A DNA stretch of 64,000 nt from Cupriavidus sp. AU9028 (GTDB lineage: Bacteria; Pseudomonadota; Gammaproteobacteria; Burkholderiales; Burkholderiaceae). Of the stretch, positions 20,835 to 30,198 are shown one piece after another. The position numbers and the translations under genes were made by a program. The stretch spans positions 248,001 to 312,000 of the forward strand of contig NZ_JAIMCG010000003.1 in assembly GCF_019795295.1 (NCBI RefSeq), in the 5' to 3' direction. Every line of letters starts with the position of its first letter. The stretch's first letter is position 1. Below the pieces are notes generated by a model, which saw only the letters and a program-made list of their open reading frames with translations, was not told the origin of the DNA and did no database searches.

Positions 20835-20872
20835 AAAAAAGAAAGCCCGCCGGCCCCAGGGGGCGGGCGGGC
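20835..20872 (-). terminator. Rho-independent terminator of htpG
   Basis: GCCCGCC (20845-20851) pairs with GGCGGGC (20866-20872) around a GC-rich inner hairpin; on the minus strand TTTCTTTTTT follows. Confidence 0.85.
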
Positions 20873-20891
20873 AGAGCCGGCGCCGTGGCGA

Positions 20892-22829
20892 TCAGGCCAG
20901 CAGCTTGTTGATCCGCTTCACATAGGCAGCCGGGTCGTCGAGCGTGCCGCCCTCGGCCAGCATGGCCTGGTCGAACAGCACGTGGACCCGGTCGGCGAAG
21001 GCATCATTGGCGCCGTCGGCCGCACTGTCAGTGGCACTGCCCGCCGGCTGCAGCTCGCGCAGCTTGCCGACCAGCGCATGCGCCGGGTTCAGTTCCAGGA
21101 TCGGCCTGGATTCCGGCGCCTTCTGACCGGCCTGCTTCAGCAACCGTTGCAGGTAGCCGCTCATCTCGCCTTCGTCCGACACCAGGCACGAGGCCGAGTC
21201 GGTCAGGCGCAGCGTCATGCGCACGTCCTTGGCCTTCTCGCCCAGCACCTCGCGGGCGCGCGCCAGCACGTCCTTCCACTCGTCGTCGGCCTTCTGCTGC
21301 TCTTCCTTCTCGCTGGCATCGGCCAGATTGCCCAGGTCCAGGCCGCCGCGCGCCACGGACACCAGTTCCTTGCCGTCGAACTCGTGCAGGAACGACAGCA
21401 TCCACTCGTCCACCCGGTCGGTCAGCAGCAGCACCTCGATGTCCTTCTTGCGGAATACCTCCAGATGCGGGCTGGCCTTGGCCGCGGTCCAGCTGTCGGC
21501 CGTCAGGTAATAGATCTTCTCCTGGCCTTCCTTCATCCGCGCGACGTAGTCGGCCAGCGATACCGTCTGCTCGTCGTTGTCGTTGCGCGTGGTGGCAAAG
21601 CGCAGCAGCGCCGCGAGGCGCTCCTGATTGCCGTGGTCCTCGCCCAGGCCTTCCTTGAGCACCTGGCCGAACTGCTTCCAGAAGCTGGCGTACTTGGCGC
21701 GTTCGGCCTCGTCCTCGCTGCCGGCGAGCGACTCCAGCATCGACAGCACGCGCTTGGTGCTGCCTTCGCGGATGGCCTTGACGTCGCGGCTTTCCTGCAG
21801 CAGTTCACGCGAGACGTTCAGCGGCAGGTCGGCCGAATCGATCACGCCCCTGACAAAGCGCAGATAGTTCGGCAGCAGCTGCTCGGCGTCGTCCATGATG
21901 AAGACGCGCTTGACGTACAGCTTCAGGCCGCCATGCTTGTTGCGGTCCCACAGGTCGAACGGCGCGCGTGCCGGGATGTACAGCAGCTGCGTGTACTCGC
22001 TGCGGCCTTCGACACGGTTATGCGTCCAGGTCAGCGGCGCCTCGTTGTCGTGGGCGATGTGCTGGTAGAACGCGGTGTACTGCTCGTCGGTGATCTCGCT
22101 CTTCGGACGGGTCCACAGCGCGCTCGCCTGGTTGATGCTTTCCCACTCGTCCGTGCTCTTGTAGCTGCTGGTATCGGCGTCCCAGATCTCCTTGCGCATC
22201 CGGATCGGCAGCGAGATGTGGTCCGAATACTTGCGCACGATGGACTTGATCTGCCACGCCGACAGGAATTCGTCCTCGCCCTCGCGCAGGTGCAGCGTAA
22301 TGGTGGTGCCACGTTCTGCGCGCTCGATGGTGTCGACCGAGAACTCGCCGTCGCCGCGGCTTTCCCACCGGACTGCCTCGTTGGCCGGCAGGCCCGCGCG
22401 GCGCGTTTCGACCGTGACGCGGTCGGCGACGATGAAGGCGGAGTAGAAGCCGACGCCGAACTGGCCGATCAGCGCGGCGTCCTTCTGCTGGTCGCCGGAG
22501 AGCTGCTGGAAGAACTCGCGCGTGCCGGAACGGGCGATGGTGCCCAGGTTGCGGATCGCCTCGTCGCGGCTCATGCCAATGCCGTTGTCGGTGATCGTCA
22601 GGGTGCGATTGGCGGCGTCCACCTCGATGCGGATGGCGAGGTCGGCGTCCTGTTCCAGCAGCGACGGATTGGCGATGGCCTCGAAACGCAGCTTGTCGGT
22701 GGCATCCGAGGCGTTCGAGATCAGTTCGCGCAGGAAGATTTCCTTGTTGCTGTACAGCGAATGGATCATCAGGTGCAGCAGCTGCTTCACTTCCGCCTGG
22801 AAGCTCATCGTCTCGTGCGGTACGGTCAT
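20892..22829 (-). CDS. htpG: Molecular chaperone HtpG (Hsp90)
   Basis: ATP-dependent cytoplasmic chaperone, 645 residues. The N-terminal GHKL ATPase shows [41 protein letters not shown] and [11 protein letters not shown]. The middle domain contains [13 protein letters not shown] (catalytic arginine loop), and the C-terminal dimerisation domain ends with [18 protein letters not shown] precedes the ATG. It is flanked by its own terminator and by a repeat-bearing gap upstream; no heat-shock promoter was confidently identified. Confidence 0.97.
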   Translation of the reverse strand: MTVPHETMSFQAEVKQLLHLMIHSLYSNKEIFLRELISNASDATDKLRFEAIANPSLLEQDADLAIRIEVDAANRTLTITDNGIGMSRDEAIRNLGTIARSGTREFFQQLSGDQQKDAALIGQFGVGFYSAFIVADRVTVETRRAGLPANEAVRWESRGDGEFSVDTIERAERGTTITLHLREGEDEFLSAWQIKSIVRKYSDHISLPIRMRKEIWDADTSSYKSTDEWESINQASALWTRPKSEITDEQYTAFYQHIAHDNEAPLTWTHNRVEGRSEYTQLLYIPARAPFDLWDRNKHGGLKLYVKRVFIMDDAEQLLPNYLRFVRGVIDSADLPLNVSRELLQESRDVKAIREGSTKRVLSMLESLAGSEDEAERAKYASFWKQFGQVLKEGLGEDHGNQERLAALLRFATTRNDNDEQTVSLADYVARMKEGQEKIYYLTADSWTAAKASPHLEVFRKKDIEVLLLTDRVDEWMLSFLHEFDGKELVSVARGGLDLGNLADASEKEEQQKADDEWKDVLARAREVLGEKAKDVRMTLRLTDSASCLVSDEGEMSGYLQRLLKQAGQKAPESRPILELNPAHALVGKLRELQPAGSATDSAADGANDAFADRVHVLFDQAMLAEGGTLDDPAAYVKRINKLLA

Positions 22830-22966
22830 GTTTCTCCTCTTCGGGCTATTCAGGTTCGAGCGGGTCCGGAACGATTCGCGCTATGGGTTCCGGGCCTGAC
22901 AAGGCGCGTCGATGCCGCCCCAAATAGGGTCGGCAGCGGGGTTTTTCAAGGGGCGGTCACACCGCA

Positions 22967-23091
22967 GCCCTCTCCCCCGGCCCCTCTCCCGCAAGCGGGC
23001 GAGGGGAGCAAACCGGCAGTTGCCGCGAACGCCCATGGTGTTCTCCCTCTCCCGCTCGCGGGAGAGGGCCGGGGAGAGGGCAAGCAGCGCT
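22967..23091. repeat. Pair of REP-like elements, CTCTCCC family
   Basis: Two palindromes lie back to back: CCCCTCTCCCGCAAGCGGGCGAGGGG-type (core 22980-23006) followed by GAGCAAACCG, and CTCTCCCGCTCGCGGGAGAG-type (core near 23045-23066) followed by GCCGGGGAGAGGG. They fill most of the gap between the MocR regulator and htpG. Confidence 0.8.
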
Positions 23092-23117
23092 TCGCATGCC
23101 CAAACGCCGAGCGGGCA

Positions 23118-24668
23118 TCAGACCGCCCGCCGGTCCAGCTGGCGCGCGAGGAATGCGAGCATCTCCGGGTCGGCGCCGCAGGCGACGTTGAAGCGCATCC
23201 ACCCCGACGGCAGCTGCGAGGGCGAGAACAGGCTGCCGGGGGCGAACAGGAATCCCTCCTCGTGCCCGGCGGTGGCGATCGCGTTGGTGTCGCGCCCGGT
23301 ATCGGCCCACAGGTACATGCCGGCATGCTGGCCGGGGAACAGCGTCAGGCCCAGCCGCTCCAGCGCGCGCCGGGTATCGTCCCGGGCCCGGTCCAGGCGC
23401 CCGCGCACGCGCTCGACATGCTTGCGGTAATGCCCCTCGGTCAACACCTTGTAGAGCACGCGCTCGTTGATTTCCGGCGTGGCCAGGCCGGCCAGCATCT
23501 TGCTGTCGGTCAGCCCGGCGGCAACCTGCGGCGAGGCGGCGACGAAGCCGACCCGCAGGTTGGCCGCCAGCGTCTTGGAGAAGCTGCCCAGGTAGATCAC
23601 GCGGCGCAGCTGGTCCAGGCTCGCCAGCCGCGTGGCCGGATGCCCAGGCGGGCACAGGTCGCAGTAGATGTCGTCCTCGACCACCAGGAAGTCGTACTGC
23701 TCAGCCAGGCGCAGCAGCTGGAACGCCTTGGCGGCGGACAGCGAGGTACCGGTCGGGTTGTGCAGCACCGAGTTCAGGATGACCAGCCGTGGCCGGTGGG
23801 CCTGCACGATGCGCTCCAGCGCCTGCAGGTCGGGGCCTTCGGCGGTGTACGGCACGCCGATCACCTGGGCGCCCTGGGCGGCGAAGCGGGCGAACATCAC
23901 GAACCAGGCGGGATCGCCCACCAGCACCGCGTCGCCGGGACGGACATAGAGCCGCGCGATCAGATCGAGCGCCTGCGTGATGCCGGAGGTCAGCACGATC
24001 TGCTGGGGCGTCGCGCCGATCTCCAGCTCGGCCAGCCGGGTACGCAACTGCTGGCGCAGCGGCAGGAACCCTTCGGGGGTGCCGCTGGCCAGAAAGTGCC
24101 CGCCGGGCTGCCGTCCGAGACCGCGCAGCGCGCTGGCAATCAGTTCGCCGTCCAGCCAGTCGTTGGGCAGGAAACCCAGTCCGGGCGCCTTGCGCGGTTC
24201 GGCGCGATGGAACATGTTGCGCAAAAGCCACGGCACGTCGATATTGCGCGAGATTTCCGGCAGCGGCTGCGCCTCGGCGGCGCCAGCGGCCCCCGCGGAA
24301 GCGCCGGCGGGTTCGCGCACGAAAAACCCCGATCCGCGTCGCGATTCCAGATAGCCCTGCGCCACCAGCCGTTCGTACGCCTCGACCACGGTGAAGCGCG
24401 AGATGCCCTTGTCCTGCGCCAGCTGGCGAATGGACGGCATGCGCATGCCGGGCCGGAACACGCCTTCATCGATGCGGCGCCGGGCCCATTCGGTCAGCTG
24501 TCCGACCAGCGTCATCTGCGCCGATGGCACGGGCCCGGGAAGATCGAGCGCCGCGCCGCGCTCGGCCGCGGCGGTGCCGGCCCTGCCGGCCGGGCGGACA
24601 GCGGGCGCGCCGCCGGTCCCGGCCGCTCCGGCAAGGCCATCGGTCACGGTGTCGTGGTACGCGCTCAC
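23118..24668 (-). CDS. MocR-type regulator (GntR winged helix fused to aminotransferase-like domain)
   Basis: A 516-residue PLP-dependent transcription factor. Residues 1-50 are an Ala/Gly-rich tail. The winged helix spans about 52-120 (MPSIRQLAQDKGISRFTVVEAYERL, ESRRGSGFFV). A fold-type I aminotransferase domain fills 165-510, with NPTGTSLS, VEDDIYCDL and the PLP lysine in GSFSKTLAANLRVGF. The start is GTG at 24668, chosen because CAGGAG lies 6-7 nt upstream and the conserved protein begins here. It is divergent from the alaX-lysE-eamA-ridA-aminotransferase run, and the 180-bp gap holds ACTGTA repeats and a palindrome, so it probably controls that operon in response to an amino compound or PLP. 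Confidence 0.9.
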   Translation of the reverse strand: MSAYHDTVTDGLAGAAGTGGAPAVRPAGRAGTAAAERGAALDLPGPVPSAQMTLVGQLTEWARRRIDEGVFRPGMRMPSIRQLAQDKGISRFTVVEAYERLVAQGYLESRRGSGFFVREPAGASAGAAGAAEAQPLPEISRNIDVPWLLRNMFHRAEPRKAPGLGFLPNDWLDGELIASALRGLGRQPGGHFLASGTPEGFLPLRQQLRTRLAELEIGATPQQIVLTSGITQALDLIARLYVRPGDAVLVGDPAWFVMFARFAAQGAQVIGVPYTAEGPDLQALERIVQAHRPRLVILNSVLHNPTGTSLSAAKAFQLLRLAEQYDFLVVEDDIYCDLCPPGHPATRLASLDQLRRVIYLGSFSKTLAANLRVGFVAASPQVAAGLTDSKMLAGLATPEINERVLYKVLTEGHYRKHVERVRGRLDRARDDTRRALERLGLTLFPGQHAGMYLWADTGRDTNAIATAGHEEGFLFAPGSLFSPSQLPSGWMRFNVACGADPEMLAFLARQLDRRAV

Positions 24669-24681
24669 GCTGCTCTCCTGA

Positions 24682-24726
24682 ACTGTACTGAGGACGAACA
24701 GAATAACTGTATCGGTACTGTACCGA
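24682..24726. promoter_or_regulatory. Probable MocR operator: three ACTGTA repeats and a palindrome
   Basis: ACTGTA occurs as direct repeats at 24682, 24706 and 24717. The last lies inside TCGGTAC-T-GTACCGA (24712-24726), a perfect 7-1-7 palindrome. MocR-family regulators often bind direct repeats in the divergent promoter, which this resembles. Confidence 0.6.
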
Positions 24727-24848
24727 CAACCTTGTCTACTATCGTCGAACCGCGCCGACCGTGCTTGCCGCAGATTACGGCAACGTGACGGCCGCGGTAC
24801 CCAGAACAAGACGACAAGAGCCGCAAGCACCATCCAAGGAGCCCCGCC

Positions 24849-25655
24849 ATGACCGAGCTGTCCCTGCCTGCGACGCGCAAGCGTTTCGACGACGACGCCT
24901 ATCTGACCCGCTGCGACGCCACCGTGGTGGCCGTGCTGCCGGAAGGCATCGTGCTGGACGAGACGGTCTGCTATGCGCGCAGCGGCGGACAGGCCGGCGA
25001 TACCGGCACCATGACGCTGCCCGACGGCACGGCGATCGCCCTGGCGGAAACCGTCTACGCGCCGGGCCGCGCGGCGGTGCTGCATGTTCCTGCCGACCCC
25101 GCGGCGGCGGCACTGGGGGGTCTCGCCGCCGGCACGCGGGTGACGGTCGCCATCGACTGGAGTCGGCGCCACCGCCTGATGCGGCTGCATACCTGCCTGC
25201 ACCTGCTCGGCTCCCTGATCCCGGTCCCCGTCACCGGTTGCAGCATCTCGCCGGACAGCGCCCGGATCGACTTCGATCTGCCCGAATCGACGCTGGACAA
25301 GACCGAGCTCGGCGAGCGGCTCAACGCCCTGATCGCCGCGGACAGCCCCGTGCGGGTGGACCGCATCAGCCGCGCGGAACTGGCTGCCCAGCCGGAACTG
25401 GTGCGCACCATCGGCGCTGCGCCGCCCGAGGGCATGGAGTCGATTCGCATCATCGAGATCCCGGGCATCGACCGGCAGCCCTGCGGCGGCACTCATGTGG
25501 CCCGCGTGGGCGAGATCGGCCCGATCGCGATCGGCAAGATCGAGAAGAAGAGCCGGACCAACCGCCGCATCGTGGTGGCCTTCGCCAGCGCTGCCAGGGC
25601 CGAGGACGCACCGGCCACCGCGGGGCAAAACCCGGCAACGCGGGCGGCGGCATGA
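24849..25655 (+). CDS. AlaX-like alanyl-tRNA editing protein
   Basis: A free-standing editing domain related to the AlaRS C-terminal part, which hydrolyses mischarged Ser- or Gly-tRNA(Ala). The 268 residues contain both zinc motifs: HTCLH (HxxxH, near residue 113) and CGGTH (CxxxH, near 212), plus the N-terminal DETVCYARSGGQAGDTG that matches the family FYPxxGGQ region in degenerate form. The last 30 residues are an Ala/Thr-rich tail. Its stop overlaps the start of the LysE-type gene (ATGATGA region), giving translational coupling. It is the first gene of the divergent operon. Confidence 0.88.
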   Translation: MTELSLPATRKRFDDDAYLTRCDATVVAVLPEGIVLDETVCYARSGGQAGDTGTMTLPDGTAIALAETVYAPGRAAVLHVPADPAAAALGGLAAGTRVTVAIDWSRRHRLMRLHTCLHLLGSLIPVPVTGCSISPDSARIDFDLPESTLDKTELGERLNALIAADSPVRVDRISRAELAAQPELVRTIGAAPPEGMESIRIIEIPGIDRQPCGGTHVARVGEIGPIAIGKIEKKSRTNRRIVVAFASAARAEDAPATAGQNPATRAAA

Positions 25656-26326
25656 TGGGCACGGAATTGTCGCAATCGATCGCAGCCTCCGGCCCGGCGT
25701 GGCTGACCGGCATGTCGCCGGCGCAGTTCATCGCGCTGCTGTCGCTGATGGTGGTGGGGTCCTTCACGCCCGGGCCCAACACCACCATCGCCGCGATGAC
25801 CGGCGCCAATTTCGGCCTGCGGGCGACGCTGCCCCACTGCATCGGCGTGGCCTTCGGCTTCGCCACCCTGGTGGCGCTGTGCGCCGCCGGCGTGGGGGCG
25901 CTGGTGCTGGCCAGCCCCTTGCTGGCGGGCATCGTTCACGCGGCGGGGGTGGCCTATCTGCTGTGGCTGGCCTTCAAGCTCGCGCGCAGCGCGACGCTGG
26001 CCGACAAGCAGGTGCTGGCGCCGTTGTCGGTGTGGCAGTCGGCCGCGCTGCAGTACGCCAATATCAAGGCCTGGATGCTGGCGCTGGCGACCGCCGCCTC
26101 CTACATGACCAACGCCGCCGATCCGCTGCAGCGCGGTCTGCTGGTGTGCCTGGTGTTCGGCGTGTTCGGCTTTCTCAGCAATGGCGTCTACGGCGCGATC
26201 GGCGCGTCCCTGCGGCAGTGGCTGCAGGTCGGCGGACGCATTCGCTGGTTCAACCGGGCCATGGGGCTCGCGCTGGCCGCCACCGCGCTATGGATTGCCG
26301 TGGCCGGCCGGCCCGTGGCCGGTTGA
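25652..26326 (+). CDS. LysE/RhtB-family amino-acid exporter
   Basis: A 224-residue inner-membrane exporter with about six hydrophobic helices. The family signature GSFTPGPNTTIAAMTGANFGLR occurs near residues 33-54 (PGPN motif). ALQYANIKAWMLALA in the second half matches the NPKA-type segment. It overlaps the preceding editing gene by 4 nt. Likely cargo is a neutral amino acid such as threonine, serine or a homoserine-like compound, but the sequence does not decide this. Confidence 0.9.
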   Translation: MMGTELSQSIAASGPAWLTGMSPAQFIALLSLMVVGSFTPGPNTTIAAMTGANFGLRATLPHCIGVAFGFATLVALCAAGVGALVLASPLLAGIVHAAGVAYLLWLAFKLARSATLADKQVLAPLSVWQSAALQYANIKAWMLALATAASYMTNAADPLQRGLLVCLVFGVFGFLSNGVYGAIGASLRQWLQVGGRIRWFNRAMGLALAATALWIAVAGRPVAG

Positions 26327-26368
26327 GCGGACGGCGGCAGCCGACCATCCCCGCAAGGAATCTTCGAC

Positions 26369-27361
26369 ATGACATCGTCCCATCGCACCACCGGCGTGCA
26401 GGCGCATGCCGCCAGCGGCGGCATGCTGCTCGGACTGGCCGGCGTGGCCATCTTCAGCCAGACCCTGCCCTTCACGCGGCTGGCGGTGGCCGAGCTCGAT
26501 CCGGTTCTGGTCGCACTGTCCCGCGCCATGGTCGCCGCGCTGCTTGCCGCGGCGCTGCTGTGGCACCGTGGCGCGCTGAGCGCGGCGCGGCGTCCGCGCG
26601 GTGCACAGTGGTGGCGCCTCGCCGTCAGCTCCGCCGGCGTGGTAGTCGGCTTTCCGCTGTTCTCGTCGATGGCGATGCAGGAAGTACCGGCCAGCCATGG
26701 CGCCATCGTGATCGGCCTGATGCCGCTGGCCACCGCGGTATTTGCCGCCTGGTTCGGCCGCGAACGCCCCTCCCCCGCCTTCTGGCTGGCGGCGCTGTGC
26801 GGCAGCGCGCTGGTGGTCGGCTTCGCGATGTGGCAGGGCGCCGGCGCGCTGCATCATGCCGACTGGCTGCTGTTCGCGGCCACCGTGCTCGGCGCGCTGG
26901 GCTACGCCGAAGGCGGCAAGCTGTCGCGCGAGCTGGGCGGGCTGGAGACCATCAGCTGGGCGCTGATCGTCTCGGTACCGGTGCTGGCACCGGTGGTGGC
27001 CTGGCTGGGCTTGCACCATGCGGCGCAGATCGCCGGCGCTTCCTGGCAGGCATGGGTTGGCATGGCCTACGTCTCGGTGTTTTCCATGTTCGTCGGCTTC
27101 ATCTTCTGGTACGCCGGCCTGGCAAAAGGCGGCGTCGCCCGCGTCGGCCAGATACAATTGCTGCAGCCGTTTCTGACGCTGGCGGGCGGCGCGCTGCTGC
27201 TCGGCGAGCCGCTGGACCTGCCGACGGTGGGCTTCGCGGTCGCAGTCATCGCCGTAGTGGCACTCGGACGCAGGACCGCCGTGAAGGGCCTCGCCCCGGT
27301 TGCCGGCGCCCCGGCCAGGACAGGGTCGGCCGAGTCCGTTTCCGCCGCACGCCCCCAATAA
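26369..27361 (+). CDS. EamA/DMT-family transporter
   Basis: A 330-residue protein with about ten hydrophobic helices forming two EamA repeats (near residues 20-155 and 165-300). Family segments include LPFTRLAVAELDPVLVALSR and PASHGAIVIGLMPLATAVFA in the first repeat, and VSVFSMFVGFIFWYAGLAKGG with QLLQPFLTLAGGALLLGEPL in the second. The C-terminal 25 residues are a soluble tail. It follows the LysE gene by 42 nt, so the operon encodes two exporters in a row. Confidence 0.9.
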   Translation: MTSSHRTTGVQAHAASGGMLLGLAGVAIFSQTLPFTRLAVAELDPVLVALSRAMVAALLAAALLWHRGALSAARRPRGAQWWRLAVSSAGVVVGFPLFSSMAMQEVPASHGAIVIGLMPLATAVFAAWFGRERPSPAFWLAALCGSALVVGFAMWQGAGALHHADWLLFAATVLGALGYAEGGKLSRELGGLETISWALIVSVPVLAPVVAWLGLHHAAQIAGASWQAWVGMAYVSVFSMFVGFIFWYAGLAKGGVARVGQIQLLQPFLTLAGGALLLGEPLDLPTVGFAVAVIAVVALGRRTAVKGLAPVAGAPARTGSAESVSAARPQ

Positions 27362-27383
27362 TCCGCAATATCAAGGAGTCTTC

Positions 27384-27839
27384 ATGTCCGTCTACGACAC
27401 CCTCTCCCGCCTGGGAATCGAACTGCCGAGCGCCGGCGCACCGGCCGCCGCCTATGTCATGGCCGCGCAAACCGGCAATACGGTCTTCCTGAGCGGCCAT
27501 ATCGCGCGCAAGGACGGCAAGCCGTGGGTCGGCAAGCTGGGCCAGACGCTCGGTACCGAGGAGGGCAAGCAGGCGGCGCGCGCCATCGCCATCGATCTGC
27601 TGGCTTCGCTGCATGCGCATGTGGGCGACCTGAACCGCGTCACCCGGATCGTCAAGGTGATGAGCCTGGTCAATTCGACGCCGGACTTCACCGAGCAGCA
27701 TCTGGTCACCAATGGCGCCTCGGAGCTGCTGGTCGAGGTCTTCGGCGACAAGGGCAAGCACGCGCGCAGCGCGTTCGGCGTGGCGCAGATTCCGATGGGG
27801 GCCTGCGTCGAGATCGAAATGATCGTCGAAGTGCAGTAA
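27384..27839 (+). CDS. RidA-family protein (reactive enamine/imine deaminase type)
   Basis: A 151-residue RidA (YjgF/YER057c) protein with an AAGGAG ribosome site. It belongs to the longer RidA subgroup (SRLGIELPSAGAPAAAYVMA start). It has FLSGHIARKDGKP and HARSAFGVAQIPMGACVEIEMI near the C-terminus, including the conserved arginine (R in HARSAFG) of hydrolase-active RidA. Such proteins clear 2-aminoacrylate and related imines produced by PLP enzymes; here a PLP aminotransferase is encoded next. Confidence 0.93.
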   Translation: MSVYDTLSRLGIELPSAGAPAAAYVMAAQTGNTVFLSGHIARKDGKPWVGKLGQTLGTEEGKQAARAIAIDLLASLHAHVGDLNRVTRIVKVMSLVNSTPDFTEQHLVTNGASELLVEVFGDKGKHARSAFGVAQIPMGACVEIEMIVEVQ

Positions 27840-27927
27840 CGCATCGGCTCGCCGACACATCGACAAGCGCAACCAGGCGCATAACAAGGCGCGGTGTCGA
27901 ACCGCGCAAACCAACCACGAGAACATC

Positions 27928-29115
27928 ATGCAATGGGCCATCTCCCGCCGGGCGCAACAACTGACCAGCTCGGCCATCCGCGAAATCCTTAAAGTCACCG
28001 AGCGTCCGGAAGTGATTTCGTTCGCCGGCGGGCTGCCCTCGCCGGCAACCTTCCCCGTCGCGGCGATGGAACAGGCGGTGGCCCGCGTATTCGCCGACAA
28101 CCCGCACGCCGCCATGCAGTACGCCGCCACCGAGGGCTACCTGCCGCTGCGCGAATTCGTCGCGCGCCGCCACAAGGTCGACGTCGAGCGCGTGCTGATC
28201 ACCACCGGCTCGCAGCAGGCGCTGGATCTGCTGGCCAAGGTGCTGATCGATCCGGGCAGCCCGGTGCTGGTGGAAACGCCCAGCTACCTGGGCGCGCTGC
28301 AGGCGTTCTCGCTGTTCGAGCCGGAGTTCGTCTCGGTCCCCGGCGACGACAAGAGCCTGCTGCCCGACGCGCTGACGCCCGAGCTGACCGCCGGCGCCCG
28401 CTTTCTCTACGCGCTGCCGAACTTCCAGAACCCGACCGGCCGCCGCATGCCGCTGGAGCGCCGCCAGGCGCTGGTGCAGCGCGCGCGCGAACTGGGCGTG
28501 CTGCTGGTCGAGGACGATCCGTATGGCGAGCTGAGCTACACCGGCGACCAGCTGCCCTCGCTGCTGTCGATGAACCCCGACGGCGTGATCTACATGGGCT
28601 CGTTCTCCAAGGTGCTCGCGCCCGGCCTGCGCCTGGGCTACGTGATCGCCCCGCCCGACCTGCATTTCAAGCTATGCCAGGCCAAGCAGGCGTCGGACCT
28701 GCATACGCCGAGCTTTACCCAGCGCGTCGCCTACGAGACTATCCGCGACGGGTTGCTGGACACGCATATCCCGACCATCCGCGAACTGTACGGCGCGCAG
28801 TGCCAGGTGATGCTGGACGCGCTGCAGCGCCATATGCCGGAGGGTGTCACCTGGAACGCGCCGGAAGGCGGCATGTTCATCTGGATGGAACTGCCCGAGG
28901 GACTGGACAGCATGGAGCTGCTGCAGGAGGCGGTCAGGCGCAACGTCGCCTATGTACCCGGCGCACCGTTCTACGCCAACAACCCGCGCCGCAATACGCT
29001 GCGCCTGGCGTTCGTCACGGTGCCGAAGGAGCGCATCGAGCAAGGCGTGGCGATCCTGGGCGAAGTCTTCAAGCAGGCACTGGCGGCGCACGGCCAGCAA
29101 GCCAAGGCGGCCTGA
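27928..29115 (+). CDS. PLP-dependent aminotransferase, class I/II (LysN/2-aminoadipate type)
   Basis: A fold-type I aminotransferase of 395 residues. Its start (SSAIREILKVTERPEVISFAGGLP) is that of the LysN/MocR-like aminotransferases. YAATEGYLPLREF, the PNFQNPTGRRM segment, LLVEDDPYGEL and the PLP lysine in GSFSKVLAPGLRLGY are intact, and LRLAFVTV near the C-terminus carries the carboxylate-binding arginine. It ends the alaX operon. Substrate unknown; a role in branched-chain or aromatic amino acids or 2-aminoadipate is possible. Confidence 0.92.
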   Translation: MQWAISRRAQQLTSSAIREILKVTERPEVISFAGGLPSPATFPVAAMEQAVARVFADNPHAAMQYAATEGYLPLREFVARRHKVDVERVLITTGSQQALDLLAKVLIDPGSPVLVETPSYLGALQAFSLFEPEFVSVPGDDKSLLPDALTPELTAGARFLYALPNFQNPTGRRMPLERRQALVQRARELGVLLVEDDPYGELSYTGDQLPSLLSMNPDGVIYMGSFSKVLAPGLRLGYVIAPPDLHFKLCQAKQASDLHTPSFTQRVAYETIRDGLLDTHIPTIRELYGAQCQVMLDALQRHMPEGVTWNAPEGGMFIWMELPEGLDSMELLQEAVRRNVAYVPGAPFYANNPRRNTLRLAFVTVPKERIEQGVAILGEVFKQALAAHGQQAKAA

Positions 29116-29219
29116 CGCGCCGCTGACCGCTACCATCCGCCATTGTCAGTCACGCGCGGCGGCCCTACCTCACGGGAGCCGCCGCGCGCCGATATCGTTT
29201 CTTTGTGCAAGGAGCCGGC

Positions 29220-29864
29220 ATGCTGCGAATCTGGGGTCGTCTGTCTTCGATCAATGTGCAGAAGGTGGTCTGGTGCGCCAGGGAGCTGCATCTGGATCAC
29301 GAGCGGATCGACATTGGCGTGCAGCGCGGCGACCTCGACACGGAAGCGTATGTCCGCCTCAATCCCAACCGGTTGATCCCGGTGATCGAGGACTTTCGGG
29401 GCAAGGACATCAGCGGCGAGCCGTTCGTGCTGTGGGAATCGAACGCGATCGTGCGCTACCTGTGCGCCCGCTATGGCGCCGATTCGCTGTGGCTGGAGGA
29501 CGTCGAGGCGCGCGCTTCGGCCGACCGCTGGATGGACTGGCAGACCACCACCTTCAGCCCGGCGATGGTGGCGGCCTTCCTGCAGTCCGTTCGCACCGCT
29601 CCGGCCGAACGGGACGAGGAGGCGATCGTCCGTTCGTGCGCCCGCACCGAACCGCTGGCCGCGCTGCTGGACCGGGCGCTGGCGGACCGGGACTTCATCT
29701 GCGACGGCCGCTTCACCATGGCCGACATCTCGCTGGCCTGCGCCGCCCACCGGTGGCTCGGCATGCCGGTGCAGAGGGAGCCGCGCCCCAATCTGGAGCG
29801 CTGGCTGGCCGCCATGCGCGCGCGCCCGGCCGCCTCGGGGATTCTTAGCCTGCCCCTGGCGTGA
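29220..29864 (+). CDS. Glutathione S-transferase family protein
   Basis: A 214-residue cytosolic GST. The N-terminal thioredoxin-like domain contains RLSSINVQKVVWCARELHL (Ser12 or Ser13 the likely catalytic position) and LNPNRLIPVIED, with WESNAIVRYLCARYG binding glutathione. The helical C-terminal domain starts near residue 90 and holds FTMADISLACAAHRW, the GST N-capping box. AAGGAG stands 5 nt before the ATG, which excludes an in-frame ATG five codons upstream. It follows the aminotransferase by 104 nt and may be transcribed with it. Confidence 0.92.
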   Translation: MLRIWGRLSSINVQKVVWCARELHLDHERIDIGVQRGDLDTEAYVRLNPNRLIPVIEDFRGKDISGEPFVLWESNAIVRYLCARYGADSLWLEDVEARASADRWMDWQTTTFSPAMVAAFLQSVRTAPAERDEEAIVRSCARTEPLAALLDRALADRDFICDGRFTMADISLACAAHRWLGMPVQREPRPNLERWLAAMRARPAASGILSLPLA

Positions 29865-30198
29865 CCCTCGCCGCCCGTGGCAAGCCTCTTGCCACCCCTT
29901 GCGCTTTCCCTCGTTAAAAGCGACTTTTCGGTTCCGCAGCAATTGGAGTACTCTCCACTCGGACACGGCTGCCGATTGCCAGGCCCACGGGCCCTGCATC
30001 GGGTTTTCCCGGCGTGAATGGGATTCACGCCGGCCGTGATCCAATGTACGGCCGACCGCACAAGCGGCGTCCTTACAATCGATCGCTTGCCTCCGCGCGC
30101 TCTGCGGGTCACGTGACAGGTGCGCAGCGGAGACGGGCGCTCCGGCAGGGACGTTCCACAGAGAATGCCTGCCGCCCATCACTGAGGAGGATTCAATC
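29865..30198. promoter_or_regulatory. lldP upstream region with strong inverted repeats
   Basis: This 334-nt gap has no coding frame I would accept. It contains CCGGCGTGAAT-GGG-ATTCACGCCGG (30009-30033), an 11-bp perfect inverted repeat, and TGGAG-TACT-CTCCA near 29944. Either could be an operator or leader hairpin for lldP. Confidence 0.5.

Noticed and set aside
20478-24788. Plus-strand frame of 1436 codons
   Set aside because: It spans htpG and the MocR gene on the opposite strand and runs through intergenic repeats; no domains.
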